Position numbers and translations under genes: made by a program. From Actinoplanes lobatus (GTDB lineage Bacteria > Actinomycetota > Actinomycetes > Mycobacteriales > Micromonosporaceae), in the NCBI RefSeq assembly GCF_014205215.1, contig NZ_JACHNC010000001.1:7064501-7128500 (forward strand): a DNA stretch of 64,000 bases, written 5' to 3'. The first letter of the stretch is position 1, and each line of letters opens with the position of its first letter. Below the pieces are notes generated by a model, which saw nothing but the letters and a program-made list of their open reading frames with translations, made no database searches and had not been told where the DNA came from. Of this stretch, positions 8,287-16,987 are shown one piece after another.

Positions 8287-9530
8287 GCCCTTGGTACGGT
8301 GACCCGGTGCAGCCGAGGTAGCAGGCGGGTCAGCACCCAGTGCGGTGCGGCCGCGTCACCGGTGAGGCGGCGCATCAGCCCGGCGGCGGTGTCGACGGCG
8401 CGGAAGGCGTAGCGCACCATCTCGTCCTGGTAGCCGGCGATCGCCTGCTCCACCGGCGTACCGGTCGCCCGGGCCTCGACCAGCCGCTGGCCGAGCAGGG
8501 CGGCGTCGCGCAGCGCGGTGTTGCCGCCGTGCGCGCCGAACGGCGGCATGGCGTGCACAGCGTCGCCCATCATCGTCGCCCGGGGCACCGCCCACCGGCG
8601 CGGGCGCCGGCCGGTGGCGAAGAGGTTGAGCACTGTGGTGTCCAGTTCGGCGGTGTCGACAAGCCGCTGGATGAGCGGGTGGAAGTCCGCACTCGTCCGG
8701 GCGGCCAGTTCCCGCAGCGCCAGCAGGTCCCCGCGGACGGCGATGGGAACCTCCTGCTGCCGCAGCAGCAGTCCCCACATGACGTAGTCGTCGCCGGTGG
8801 GCGCATAGTTACCCGGGGCCAGGCGGGCGAACGCCTCCCGCGGGTTCTCGCCGAACCGCATGGACGTGAAGAAGAAGGCCCGGCTCGGCCGGTCGGCGAT
8901 GGCCAGAACCCCGCTGGTACGCAGCGAGTCCGGGATGACGCTCTCGCCGTTTCGCCGTAGGGGCGATCGGCCGTAGACGCCCGCCATCGGGGTGTTCGCC
9001 GGGTCGGCGTCCGGCATGAGCTGCGCGCGCAGCGCCGAGCCGACGCCGTCCGCGCCCACGACGACGGTTGCCGCGGCGGCCGTGCCGTCGGAGAACCGCA
9101 GCCGCAGCCCTGCCGGGCCGCCGCTGTCCACGGCGACGGCGGCCTTGCCGTAGTGGATGCGCCCGTCCAGCCCGTACGTCAGGATCGATCGCAGGGTCAG
9201 CCGGTCGACCTGGCGGGTCGCGTGCGGTTCGTCCTTGAAGTTGATGGTGAATGCGTTCCGCAGCTGGCTGTCGGTGAAGCGCAGGTGCCCGCCGGGCTCG
9301 TCGCCGGTGGTCAGCGCCAGGCGGTACAGCGGGCGGGGCAGGCTCTCGCGCAGCGCCTCCAGCCCGTACCGGTCGAGAATGATCCGGTAGCCCTGCCGCC
9401 GGACGAAGGGGCCCGGGTCGCGCTCGTAGACGTGCACGTCGATGCCGGCGCGCATCAGGTACTGGGCGAGACAGAGGCCGGAGAGACCTGCGCCGGCGAT
9501 TGCCACCGAGAAGTCGGTCGATATAGCCAT
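8283..9530 (-). CDS. FAD-dependent monooxygenase (aromatic hydroxylase family)
   Basis: 415 residues from ATG at 9530, with AAGGTAA about 9 nt upstream; an ATG at 9548 would place the start inside the likely operator. The N-terminus has the dinucleotide-binding motif VAIAGAGLSGLCLAQYL followed by the Glu/Arg of YERDPG. The middle has VVVGADGVGSALR (DG motif) and the end GDAVHAMPPFGAHGGNTALRDA, the second FAD/ribose site of class A flavoprotein hydroxylases. Relatives act on polyketides, antibiotics such as tetracyclines or rifamycins, and phenols; the substrate here is unknown. Co-transcription with a MarR regulator suggests an inducible detoxification role. Confidence 0.88.
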   Translation of the reverse strand: MAISTDFSVAIAGAGLSGLCLAQYLMRAGIDVHVYERDPGPFVRRQGYRIILDRYGLEALRESLPRPLYRLALTTGDEPGGHLRFTDSQLRNAFTINFKDEPHATRQVDRLTLRSILTYGLDGRIHYGKAAVAVDSGGPAGLRLRFSDGTAAAATVVVGADGVGSALRAQLMPDADPANTPMAGVYGRSPLRRNGESVIPDSLRTSGVLAIADRPSRAFFFTSMRFGENPREAFARLAPGNYAPTGDDYVMWGLLLRQQEVPIAVRGDLLALRELAARTSADFHPLIQRLVDTAELDTTVLNLFATGRRPRRWAVPRATMMGDAVHAMPPFGAHGGNTALRDAALLGQRLVEARATGTPVEQAIAGYQDEMVRYAFRAVDTAAGLMRRLTGDAAAPHWVLTRLLPRLHRVTVPRA

Positions 9531-9539
9531 GGCGATTAC

Positions 9540-9552
9540 CTTAACCATTAAG
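9540..9552. promoter_or_regulatory. Putative MarR operator
   Basis: CTTAA-CCA-TTAAG is a perfect inverted repeat 10 bp upstream of the monooxygenase start, AT-rich within very GC-rich DNA. Size and symmetry fit a MarR dimer site; autoregulation of the two-gene operon is inferred. Confidence 0.5.
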
Positions 9553-9638
9553 ATAATTTGGGCAAGGCCATCGCCATGCCACGGTCCGTCAAGCCACCTG
9601 GGATCGGCAAAAAGCCACTTCCAGAGGAGGCAGGCGCG

Positions 9639-10448
9639 GTGAGGTAGCACGTCAAGACCGGCCTCGGACTGATCTTCACGGCGATCATGCTGTTCCCGGT
9701 CTACTGGATGATCAACGTGTCGCTGACCAAGGACACCGACATGCGGGCCGACCCACCGCACCTGGTGCCGCTCAACGGGACCCTGGAGGGATACCGCGCG
9801 GTCGTCGAGCAGCAGATGCCGTACCTCGGAACCAGTCTTTTGATCGGTCTCGGCACGGTGATCCTGACGCTGGCGCTCTCCGCGCCCGCCGGATTCGCCC
9901 TGGCCAAGCTGCGCCCGAAGGGCGGCGGAGCCCTGAACTTCGTGCTGCTGATCGCCCAGATGATCCCCGGGATCATCATGGCGATGGGCTTCTACGCCAT
10001 CTACCTGCGCGCCGGTGTCCTCAACAGCGTGTGGGGGCTGATCCTGGCCGACTCCACGATCGCCGTCCCGTTCGGTGTCCTGATCTTCACGGCTTTCATG
10101 TCCGGCATCCCGGACGAGCTGATCAACGCCGCGATGATCGACGGCGCGTCGAAATGGCGCACGTTCGTGTCGGTGATCCTGCCGGTGTCACGCAACGCGA
10201 TCGTCACCGTCAGCCTGTTCGCGTTCCTGTGGGCCTGGTCGGACTTCGTCTTCGCCAGCACCCTCGACGGCGGCGGCGACATGCAACCGATCACCCTGGG
10301 TATCTACCACTACATCGGCAACAACAACCAGCAGTGGAACGCGATCATGGCCACCGCCGTCGTCGCCTCCATCCCCGCGACGCTGCTGCTCATCCTGGCC
10401 CAGCGGTACGTCGCCGCGGGCGTCACCGCCGGCGCCGTCAAAGACTGA
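9639..10448 (+). pseudogene. Sugar ABC transporter inner-membrane permease (MalG type) with early amber codon
   Basis: From ATG at 9687 the frame gives 253 residues of a MalG/BPD_transp_1 permease with the EAA loop (INAAMIDGASKWRTFVSVILPVSRNAI) and about five or six membrane helices. The family start lies earlier: AGAGGAGG at 9623-9630 is correctly placed for GTG at 9639, but the frame runs GTG-AGG-TAG, the amber codon at 9645-9647. HVKTGLGLIFTAIMLFPVYWM after the TAG is the missing half of the first helix. Starting at 9687 would cut that helix. Neither the partner permease, the ATPase nor the solute-binding protein is next to it. The gene is probably dead or rescued poorly; CAG to TAG would explain it. 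Confidence 0.7.
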
Positions 10449-10471
10449 CAGCAGCACAGAAAGCGAGTTCG

Positions 10472-12172
10472 ATGTTCTCCCTCCGAGACATCCCGTTCAG
10501 CTACCGGGGCTCCTGGTTCGGGCTCTCCCCGGTCGTCGCCGAGCAGACGTACGCCGACGACGTGCATCTGGTCTCCCACCAGACCCGGATGCACCCGGCC
10601 CTGTGCCTCACCCCGCTGGCCGGCGGCACACGGGTGGACACCGAGGTGACCGCGACCCCGGCCCGGCTGTCCTGGGCCTACGGGACGCACCGCATCGACG
10701 CGTCCTACGAGAGCGCCGACACCGTACGCCTGCGCGGGTTCGGCCTCGGCCTGCGCATCGCCACCGCGGCTCCGGCACTGACCCCGTTCGCCGGCAGCTA
10801 CCTCTACCGCGACCCGGTCGACGGCGCCCACGTCTTCACCAGCTACGAGACCGGCCGCCGCTACCGCATCACCGTGCTCACCGGAACCCTGACCGACCGT
10901 GCGGGGATCCAGGCACTCGGCGCCACCGACCGCCACCTCACGCTGCCCGACAACCAGCCGTGGGAGATCGCGATCGAGGAGTACCGGACCGCCCGGGCGC
11001 CGTACACGCCCACCGGCACCTTCGACACGGTCACCGCCGCCGCGGACAGCGCCTTCACCACCTACCTCGACGCCATCGCGCCCTGGCGCAGCGACCGCAC
11101 ACCGGGCGCGGAACTCGCCGCGTACGTCCTCTGGTCCGCGACCGTCGACCCCGCCGGTTTCGTCGGCCGGCCCGCCGTACTCATGTCCAAACACTGGATG
11201 GACAAGGTGTGGAGCTGGGACCACTGCTTCAACGCCATCGCCCTGGCCGCAGGCGAACCAGAACTGGCGTTCGACCAGTTCCTGCTGCCCTTCGACCACC
11301 AGGACCCGTCCGGTGCGCTCCCCGACTCGATCACCCACTCCGAGGTGCTGCACAACTTCGTCAAACCACCCATCCACGGCTGGGCGCTGCAACAGCTACG
11401 TGCCCGGCTGCCGCACAGCCTCGACAAGCAGCAACTGACCGACATCTACGAGCGGCTCACCCGCTGGACACAGTTCTGGCTCACCCATCGCCGGGCGCCC
11501 GGCCACCCACTGCCGCACTACCATCACGGCAACGACAGCGGCTGGGACAACGCCACCACCTTCGACACCGCCCGCGTCATCGAGACCGCCGACCTGGCCG
11601 GATTCCTCGCCCAGCAACTCGACTGCCTCGCCGGGCTCGCCACCGAACTGGGCCACCTGGACGCTGCCCGCCGGTGGACGGCGACCGCCGAGGAGATCCG
11701 CACCGCGATGCTGCAACTGTGGGACGGCAGCCGGTTCCTCGCCCGCGACGCCGAAACCGGCGAGACCAGCGCCAGCTCCAGCCTGCTCGACCTGATGCCC
11801 ATCACCGTCGGCGCCGACCTTCCTTCGCAGGTCAGCGACGTTCTTGCCGGTCGCATCGCGGCACACCTGACCGCGCACGGTCCCGCCACCGAACCGACGA
11901 ACTCCGCGCACTACATCTCCGACGGCTACTGGCGCGGACCGATCTGGGCACCCTCGACCGTGCTGATCGAGGACGGCCTGCGCCGCGCCGGCCATCCTCA
12001 CCTCGCCGACGAGATCAGCCAGCGGTTCCGGGCCCTGTGCGAGAAGTCCGGCTTCGCCGAGAACTTCGACGCCGAGACCGGCACCGGACTACGTGACCGC
12101 GCCTACACCTGGACCGCCAGCAGCTACCTGATCCTTGCCGCCGACTACGAGCAGCGCCACAGCAACGGCTAG
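10472..12172 (+). CDS. GH63-like / MGH1-type (alpha/alpha)6-barrel glycosidase
   Basis: 566 residues, ATG at 10472, 23 bp after the permease gene in the same operon. An N-terminal beta-rich part (residues 1-180) precedes an (alpha/alpha)6 barrel with KVWSWDHCFNAIAL (catalytic-acid Asp of GH63 and mannosylglycerate-hydrolase-like enzymes), HGNDSGWDNATTF and YWRGPIWAPS. Members hydrolyse alpha-glucosides such as mannosyl/glucosylglycerate or other small alpha-linked sugars. No signal peptide is seen, so it likely acts on sugar imported by the neighbouring ABC system. Exact specificity is not readable. Confidence 0.8.
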   Translation: MFSLRDIPFSYRGSWFGLSPVVAEQTYADDVHLVSHQTRMHPALCLTPLAGGTRVDTEVTATPARLSWAYGTHRIDASYESADTVRLRGFGLGLRIATAAPALTPFAGSYLYRDPVDGAHVFTSYETGRRYRITVLTGTLTDRAGIQALGATDRHLTLPDNQPWEIAIEEYRTARAPYTPTGTFDTVTAAADSAFTTYLDAIAPWRSDRTPGAELAAYVLWSATVDPAGFVGRPAVLMSKHWMDKVWSWDHCFNAIALAAGEPELAFDQFLLPFDHQDPSGALPDSITHSEVLHNFVKPPIHGWALQQLRARLPHSLDKQQLTDIYERLTRWTQFWLTHRRAPGHPLPHYHHGNDSGWDNATTFDTARVIETADLAGFLAQQLDCLAGLATELGHLDAARRWTATAEEIRTAMLQLWDGSRFLARDAETGETSASSSLLDLMPITVGADLPSQVSDVLAGRIAAHLTAHGPATEPTNSAHYISDGYWRGPIWAPSTVLIEDGLRRAGHPHLADEISQRFRALCEKSGFAENFDAETGTGLRDRAYTWTASSYLILAADYEQRHSNG

Positions 12173-12178
12173 GACGCC

Positions 12179-12213
12179 GGGCTACCTGCCGCGGTTGGCC
12201 GGGCAGGTAGCCC
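12179..12213 (+). terminator. Strong hairpin terminator
   Basis: Perfect 12-bp stem GGGCTACCTGCC / GGCAGGTAGCCC with an 11-nt loop, starting 6 bp after the GH63-like stop. There is no T-run, which is common for actinomycete terminators. Confidence 0.75.
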
Positions 12214-12669
12214 AGAGCGACGTCGTCCCGATCAAAAGGCAGATGTACGGCCGAGCGAACGTCGACATGCTCCGGCTCCGCGTCATCCTTGCCGAGTAGG
12301 TGCCCCGACCCGGGGATCGAAATCACGGACTTCGTGGCGGAGCCATCATTCACGGGCCGACACGAGAACCTGTGACCGTTCCGGACGACCTCGCCGCGCG
12401 GTCGCTGTATCCTGTCCGAGCCTAATGATTTATGGGTGAAACAGACATAACGCTACGAAGGCGCATTCACCCGGGTGGGAGTGATCCCGCAGACGCGTCG
12501 AGGCGCTGTGCCAGGCTGCCGACCTCCCGCCTCGGCGAGGCGCCGTGAAACTCCTTGCTGCCGTCAACCGGGGACGGTTCACTCCCATGATCGGTTCTGC
12601 GCCGTCTCAGGAACGGCAGCGTTTCTCGCGCCAACGGCGCGAGGCGAGACCGACAGCGGGGGGGACAGC
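12214..12669. other. Gene-free stretch
   Basis: No convincing coding frame on either strand. It should contain the promoter of the secreted-protein gene at 12670; an AT-richer patch at 12420-12450 (taatgatttatgggtg) is the likeliest place. No clear -35/-10 pair was recognised. Confidence 0.4.
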
Positions 12670-13005
12670 ATGAACCAGAAGCGAAGGCTGGTGGCGCTCT
12701 TCTTGGCGAGCGCCGCGGCCACAACAATCGGGCTCGCCGGGGCGCGGCCGGCCTCGGCCGTGGCAGAGTCGGCCTTTCTGACGATCCGTTCGCAGGGCGG
12801 CGGCAACTATTCGCTCACCGTGACTGGTCATCGAAAATCTTCCGTGGAAAACCCCCGGCTTTAGCCGTGGGGAGGAAACGGGACTCCTGCGGAGCAGGTC
12901 AGGGATAGCCGATCCGCCGTCGAGGCGGATGGGCGTCTGGTCGGACGTTGCGCTGGTTCTCCACATGCCTCTTCACGGTCTCCAGGGTCGTTGGGCTGCG
13001 CGGGT

Positions 13006-14238
13006 ATGGTGTCTGATGTGGATGAGACGGTGCGTTACACCTATCGCCTGCGGCCTGGCCGTATCGCGGAGGCCGCACTGCTCGGCGAGTGGGGCCGCTG
13101 CCGGTGGCTGTGGAACGAAGCCGTCCACCAGCAGAGGACTCGCCGCAAGCCGACGTTCGGCAAACTGTCCAAGCTGCTGACCGACGCCCGCGGCCGCAAC
13201 GCCTGGCTGCGGGGCGGTTCCCAGGTCGCCCAGCAGCAGACATTGCGCACCTACGGCACCGCCCTGGATCACTCGTTCACGGTGAAGGGCCGGGGCCGTC
13301 CGAAGGTCAAGCGGCTGAAGGACTCGCTGCCCAGCCTGGAATACACCACTCGTGGCTTCTCGATCAAGGGCGGCCGGCTCCGCCTGCCGGACAAGGTCAC
13401 GATCCCGGTCGTCTGGTCCTGGGAACTGCCGTGCGAACCGTCCAGCGTGCGGGTCTACCGTGACAGCCTCGGGCATTGGTACGCCTCGTTCGTGGTCCGT
13501 CGGGACACGATCGGCACACCCGGGGCGGACCTGCCCGGCATCGGCATCGACTGGGGCGTGAAGGTAACCGCCACCACGACCGATCCCGCGTTCGACCTTC
13601 CGCACCTCGGACATCGCAAACGGTGCGCTGCTGAACTGGCCAAATCCCAGCGCAGGATGGCCCGCCGCCGCCGACCGAAGGGCCAGCCGCAGTCGAAGGG
13701 CTACCAGACCGCGAAGCGGCAGGCCGCCCGGGTAGCGAAGAAGGCGGCCCGGCAGAACACCCACGACGCCCGGGTCTGGGCCAAGAACGTCACCGAGCAT
13801 CACAGTTTGATCGCTGTGGAGGACTTCAAACCGACGTTCCTTGCCAAGACGACGATGGCCCGCAAGGCCGCTGACGCGGCGATCGGCGCGTGCAAGCGAG
13901 AACTTGTCGAGCGTGGTATGCGGGCGGGCCGGAAGGTGGTGCTGGTGCCGCCCGCCTACACCACGATGACCTGCTCCGCGTGCGGCGAGAGAGCCAATCA
14001 CCGCCTCGGACTGGGCGTACGCATCTTCGAGTGCACAGCCTGCGGTTACACCGCCTGCCGTGACCTCAACGCCGCGAGGACGATCCTCGCCACGGCTGAA
14101 CGCGACCGTGCCAGTGCCGACGACGTGAGACATCTGATCGCCTCCTTCCGGGATGGTGGATCAGGTGCGGTCCGAGCTGAGAATCCAGGGCCTTGCCCCG
14201 GAGGGAAATCCCCCGGATTCATCCGTGGGGATCGTTAA
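13006..14238 (+). CDS. tnpB: TnpB, RNA-guided nuclease-type protein (IS copy 1)
   Basis: 410 residues from ATG at 13006; an alternative GTG at 13018 matches the start of copy 3. N-terminal HTH-like region (LGEWGRCRWLWNEAVHQQ), a RuvC-like fold with GIDWGVK and IAVEDFKP, and a zinc ribbon CSACGERANHRLG...CTACGYTA, then RDLNAART. In the family D-E-D of these motifs cut DNA beside a TAM under guidance of an omega RNA made from the element's right end. Copies 2 and 3 read TADRDLNAA but this one TACRDLNAA; the Asp of RDLN remains. The TAA stop is the last three bases of the element. Confidence 0.9.
   Translation: MVSDVDETVRYTYRLRPGRIAEAALLGEWGRCRWLWNEAVHQQRTRRKPTFGKLSKLLTDARGRNAWLRGGSQVAQQQTLRTYGTALDHSFTVKGRGRPKVKRLKDSLPSLEYTTRGFSIKGGRLRLPDKVTIPVVWSWELPCEPSSVRVYRDSLGHWYASFVVRRDTIGTPGADLPGIGIDWGVKVTATTTDPAFDLPHLGHRKRCAAELAKSQRRMARRRRPKGQPQSKGYQTAKRQAARVAKKAARQNTHDARVWAKNVTEHHSLIAVEDFKPTFLAKTTMARKAADAAIGACKRELVERGMRAGRKVVLVPPAYTTMTCSACGERANHRLGLGVRIFECTACGYTACRDLNAARTILATAERDRASADDVRHLIASFRDGGSGAVRAENPGPCPGGKSPGFIRGDR
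14100..14238 (+). ncRNA. Predicted omega RNA scaffold, copy 1
   Basis: In studied IS200/IS605 elements the guide RNA spans the tnpB 3' end and right end, with the guide being the flanking host sequence. This stretch is strongly conserved in all three copies and can form hairpins (CCCCGGAGG...CCCCCGG). The guide would start at 14239 (TTCAATCTGCC). The 5' limit is a guess. Confidence 0.35.
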
Positions 14239-14579
14239 TTCAATCTGCCTCAGGCGGTGGTGGCGACGACCTACTCCGTCAAGATCCTCGGTGAGGACGG
14301 CTGGTTCGACGACACACCGGTTTGCGACGCGTGGCCGTTGACCACCGACGCGAACGGGAACTACTGGCACCAGTGGACCTGCACGGGCGCCCTGCTCAAC
14401 GAGGACTGGGAGGGTCAGGACGAGAACTACGCCAAGCTCACCGTCTTCCCATCCGGCGCCAAATCGCACGTGGTGCGGAGCAACACGGTCAAGGGCTACT
14501 ACTAATCAGACCCGGCCGAATGCTGGTCCGGCTACCCGGTGACCGGTGGTGTTACCGGGTAGCCGTGACCTGCCGGGAG

Positions 14580-16898
14580 CTACACCGTTCCGGCTCCGGC
14601 GGGCTGGCGGGCCGGGGGAGCGTCCGGAGTGGCCCGGGTCAGGTGGCCGGCGAGCCGGTCACCCTCGATGTCCAGGTCGGGCAGGAGGCGGGCGAGCGGT
14701 CCGGGCAGGTTCCAGGCCGCGTCGCCGAAGGCCGCCATCAGGGCCGGTACGAGGGTGAGGCGGATGAGGAACGCGTCCACGACGATGCCCGCGGCCAGGG
14801 CCAGGCCGAACTGTTTGATCATCGGGTCGGTGTTGAAGACGAAGCCGGCGAAGACCGCGGTCATGATCACGGCGGCCGCGACGACGACCCGGCTGGCCTG
14901 GGCGTACCCGTGGATGACGGCGTCGTGTCCGTGTCGTCCGTGCACGCGGGCCTCGCGCATCGACGAGACCAGGAAGACCTGGTAGTCCATGGCTAGGCCG
15001 TAGAGCACGCCGGTGGCGATGATCGGCAGGATGCTCAGCACCGGCGTGGTGGCGTCCATCCCGAGCAGGTCCTGCAACCAGCCCCACTGGAAGACGGCCG
15101 TGGTGACGCCGAACGTGGCGGCGACGCTGAGCAGGAATCCGAGGGTGGCCTTGACCGGGACCAGGACGGACCGGAAGACCAGCAGCAGCACCAGCAGGGA
15201 GAGGGTCAGCACCACGCCGAGGTAGACGGGCAGTACGTCGGCGAGCCGGTCGGAGATGTCGATGGCCAGCGCGGCGAAACCGGTGACGCCGACGGTGAGA
15301 TGCCGGGCCGCGGCGCCGTCGCCGGTGCGGTCGCGGATGGCGCGCACCAGATCGGCGGTGCTCTCGTCGTTCGGCCCGCCGTCGGGGATCACGGTGAGGA
15401 TCGCGGTCCGGCCGCTCGTGTCCATGCCGGCGAGGGCGACGGTGGTGACGCCGTCGAGCCGGTCGAGGTCACCGGCGAGGCCGGCCAGGTCGCCGGTGTC
15501 GATGGGCTGCGCGGAGACGCTGGTGGCGGAGACGATCAGCGGCCCGTTGTAGCCCTTGCCGAAGCTGCTCTCGACGATCTCGTAGCTGGTCCGCTGCGGT
15601 GTGCCGACGTCGTAGGCCTCACCGGCCGGCAGTCCGAGGCGCATCGACAGGCCCGGCACGGTCAGCGCGAGCGCGACCACGACGGCGGCCGGGGCGACCA
15701 CGTGCCGGCGCCGGACCAGCAGCCGCGCCCAGCTGGTGGCGACCGGGTGTGCCGCGGCGCGGGTGGAGACGGTCCGGCGGGCACGCGGGCCGCAGACACG
15801 TTCACCGGCCAGGCCGAGCAGGGCGGGCAGGAAGGTGAGCGACGCGGCGACGACCAGGATCACGGTCGCTGCCGCGGCCAGCGCCATGGTGCTCAGCAGG
15901 GTGATGTCGATGACCAGCAGCGCGACCAGGGCGATCACGACGGTGGCGCCGGCGAACAGCACGGCGTTGCCGGCGGTGCCGACGGCCCGGCCGGTCGCCT
16001 CGTGCGCGGTCAGTCGCTGGTCGAGGATGAGGCGGCGTTGCCGGTTGACGATGAACAGCGCGTAGTCGATGCCGACGGCGAGGCCGAGCATCAGGGCCAG
16101 CACGACCGTCAGCGAGTGGATCTGCATCAGGTGTGACAGGGCCAGGGCGCCGCCGACGCCGGTGCCGACGCCGAGGAAGGCCGACAGCAGCGGCAGGCCG
16201 GCGGAGATCACCGACCCGAGCGTCACCACCAGGACCGCCGCGGCCACCAGCACGCCGATGATCTCGCCGGCGCCGACGACCTCGGGGACCTGGACCATGG
16301 TCGACGACGGGTAGGCGGTGAGCCCGCTGCCCTCGACCGCGTGGGCCGCCGCCTCCACCGTCTGGTCGACGGTTCCGGTGGGCAGTTCGAAGGTCTGCAC
16401 GTCGAACTGGAAGGTGAACAGGGCCGCGGTGCCGTCCTCGGAGACGAGCATTCCGGGTACGGCCTGAGCGTCGGCGGTCAGCGGTGCCGGGCCGCTGCCG
16501 GCCGGGAACGCGGTCATCGCCCGTACCAAAGCGCTGTTCTGGCCTTTGGCCGCCTCGGCGGCCAGCACCGTCCGGGCGTCGATCACGTGCTCGCTGCGGT
16601 ACACCGCGTCGACCGCGGCGAGCAGGGCTCTCCGGCCGGCCGGGGTGTCGACGCGCTGCCCGTCCGGTGCGCGGAAGGCGATGATCCCCTGACCGCCGGA
16701 GGCTTCCGGGAGCCGTTCGGCGAGGTCGTCGATGACCTGCTGGGCGGGGGTGCCGTCGATGCGGATCTCGTTGCCCAGGTGCATGGGGAACGCGGTCAGT
16801 GAGGCGGCGAGGGCGGCGACGGCCAGCAGCCACGCGGTGATGAAGCGCCACGGATGGATGTAGGCGGCCTTGCCGATGCGGTACAGCAACGTCGACAC
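14580..16898 (-). CDS. MmpL/RND-family membrane transporter
   Basis: 772 residues from GTG at 16898, which has GGGAG 7 nt upstream; the frame reaches 16931 but would overlap the operator. Twelve membrane helices in the MmpL plan: helix 1 (FITAWLLAVAALAASLTAF), a large external loop (residues about 40-190), five helices including GLAVGIDYALFIVNRQRR, a second loop (about 400-530) and a last bundle with YGLAMDYQVFLVSSMREA. The GxxxDY motifs carry the proton-relay Asp/Tyr. Family members export lipids, siderophores or drugs. It is divergent from tetR with a shared operator, suggesting inducible efflux. Confidence 0.92.
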   Translation of the reverse strand: MSTLLYRIGKAAYIHPWRFITAWLLAVAALAASLTAFPMHLGNEIRIDGTPAQQVIDDLAERLPEASGGQGIIAFRAPDGQRVDTPAGRRALLAAVDAVYRSEHVIDARTVLAAEAAKGQNSALVRAMTAFPAGSGPAPLTADAQAVPGMLVSEDGTAALFTFQFDVQTFELPTGTVDQTVEAAAHAVEGSGLTAYPSSTMVQVPEVVGAGEIIGVLVAAAVLVVTLGSVISAGLPLLSAFLGVGTGVGGALALSHLMQIHSLTVVLALMLGLAVGIDYALFIVNRQRRLILDQRLTAHEATGRAVGTAGNAVLFAGATVVIALVALLVIDITLLSTMALAAAATVILVVAASLTFLPALLGLAGERVCGPRARRTVSTRAAAHPVATSWARLLVRRRHVVAPAAVVVALALTVPGLSMRLGLPAGEAYDVGTPQRTSYEIVESSFGKGYNGPLIVSATSVSAQPIDTGDLAGLAGDLDRLDGVTTVALAGMDTSGRTAILTVIPDGGPNDESTADLVRAIRDRTGDGAAARHLTVGVTGFAALAIDISDRLADVLPVYLGVVLTLSLLVLLLVFRSVLVPVKATLGFLLSVAATFGVTTAVFQWGWLQDLLGMDATTPVLSILPIIATGVLYGLAMDYQVFLVSSMREARVHGRHGHDAVIHGYAQASRVVVAAAVIMTAVFAGFVFNTDPMIKQFGLALAAGIVVDAFLIRLTLVPALMAAFGDAAWNLPGPLARLLPDLDIEGDRLAGHLTRATPDAPPARQPAGAGTV

Positions 16899-16915
16899 GT
16901 ACGAGCTCCCTAAGT

Positions 16916-16948
16916 GATAGTGCACTCTCAAAACGAGAGAATGCTATC
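16916..16948. promoter_or_regulatory. TetR-type operator between mmpL and tetR
   Basis: Inverted repeat GATAGTGCACTCTC-5 nt-GAGAGAATGCTATC; 10 of 14 arm positions pair, with CTCTC/GAGAG and GATAG/CTATC perfect. It lies 18 bp from the mmpL start and 40 bp from the tetR start, so one TetR dimer pair could repress both. Confidence 0.7.
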
Positions 16949-16987
16949 GTTTCGCGGCCAGAGTCAAGCGGCGACAGAGGTGAACAG

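Larger units (their letters stand above)
12832..14238 (+). mobile_element. IS200/IS605-type tnpB-only element, copy 1
   Basis: 1407 bp. The ends are fixed by comparing three copies and by the restored host frame: the left target TCAT (12828-12831) is followed by CGAAAATCTTCCGTGG, and the right end is GGATCGTTAA. No target duplication, as expected for single-strand IS605-type transposition. Subterminal hairpin text is shared by all copies (CCCCGGCTTTAGCCGTGGGG on the left; GGAAATCCCCCGGATTCATC on the right). The left part antisense reads TLETVKRHVENQRNV, the last residues of a Y1 transposase (TnpA), so the element derives from a two-gene IS605 form and needs TnpA in trans. Confidence 0.9.
12670..14505 (+). 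pseudogene. Small secreted protein gene interrupted by TnpB element copy 1
   Basis: Exon-like pieces 12670-12831 and 14239-14505 flank the IS. The first gives a start preceded by GGGGG, a signal peptide (MNQKRRLVALFLASAAATTI, cut near ASAVA) and GNYSLTVTGH; the second continues FNLPQAVVATTYSVKILGED to KGYY and a stop. Deleting 12832-14238 exactly rejoins codons GGT-CAT-TTC-AAT without frame change, giving a 142-residue exported protein with one Cys pair (DTPVCDAW, QWTCTG). The function is unknown; it looks like a beta-rich actinomycete extracellular protein. The present allele makes only the N-terminal third plus IS-encoded residues. Confidence 0.85.
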
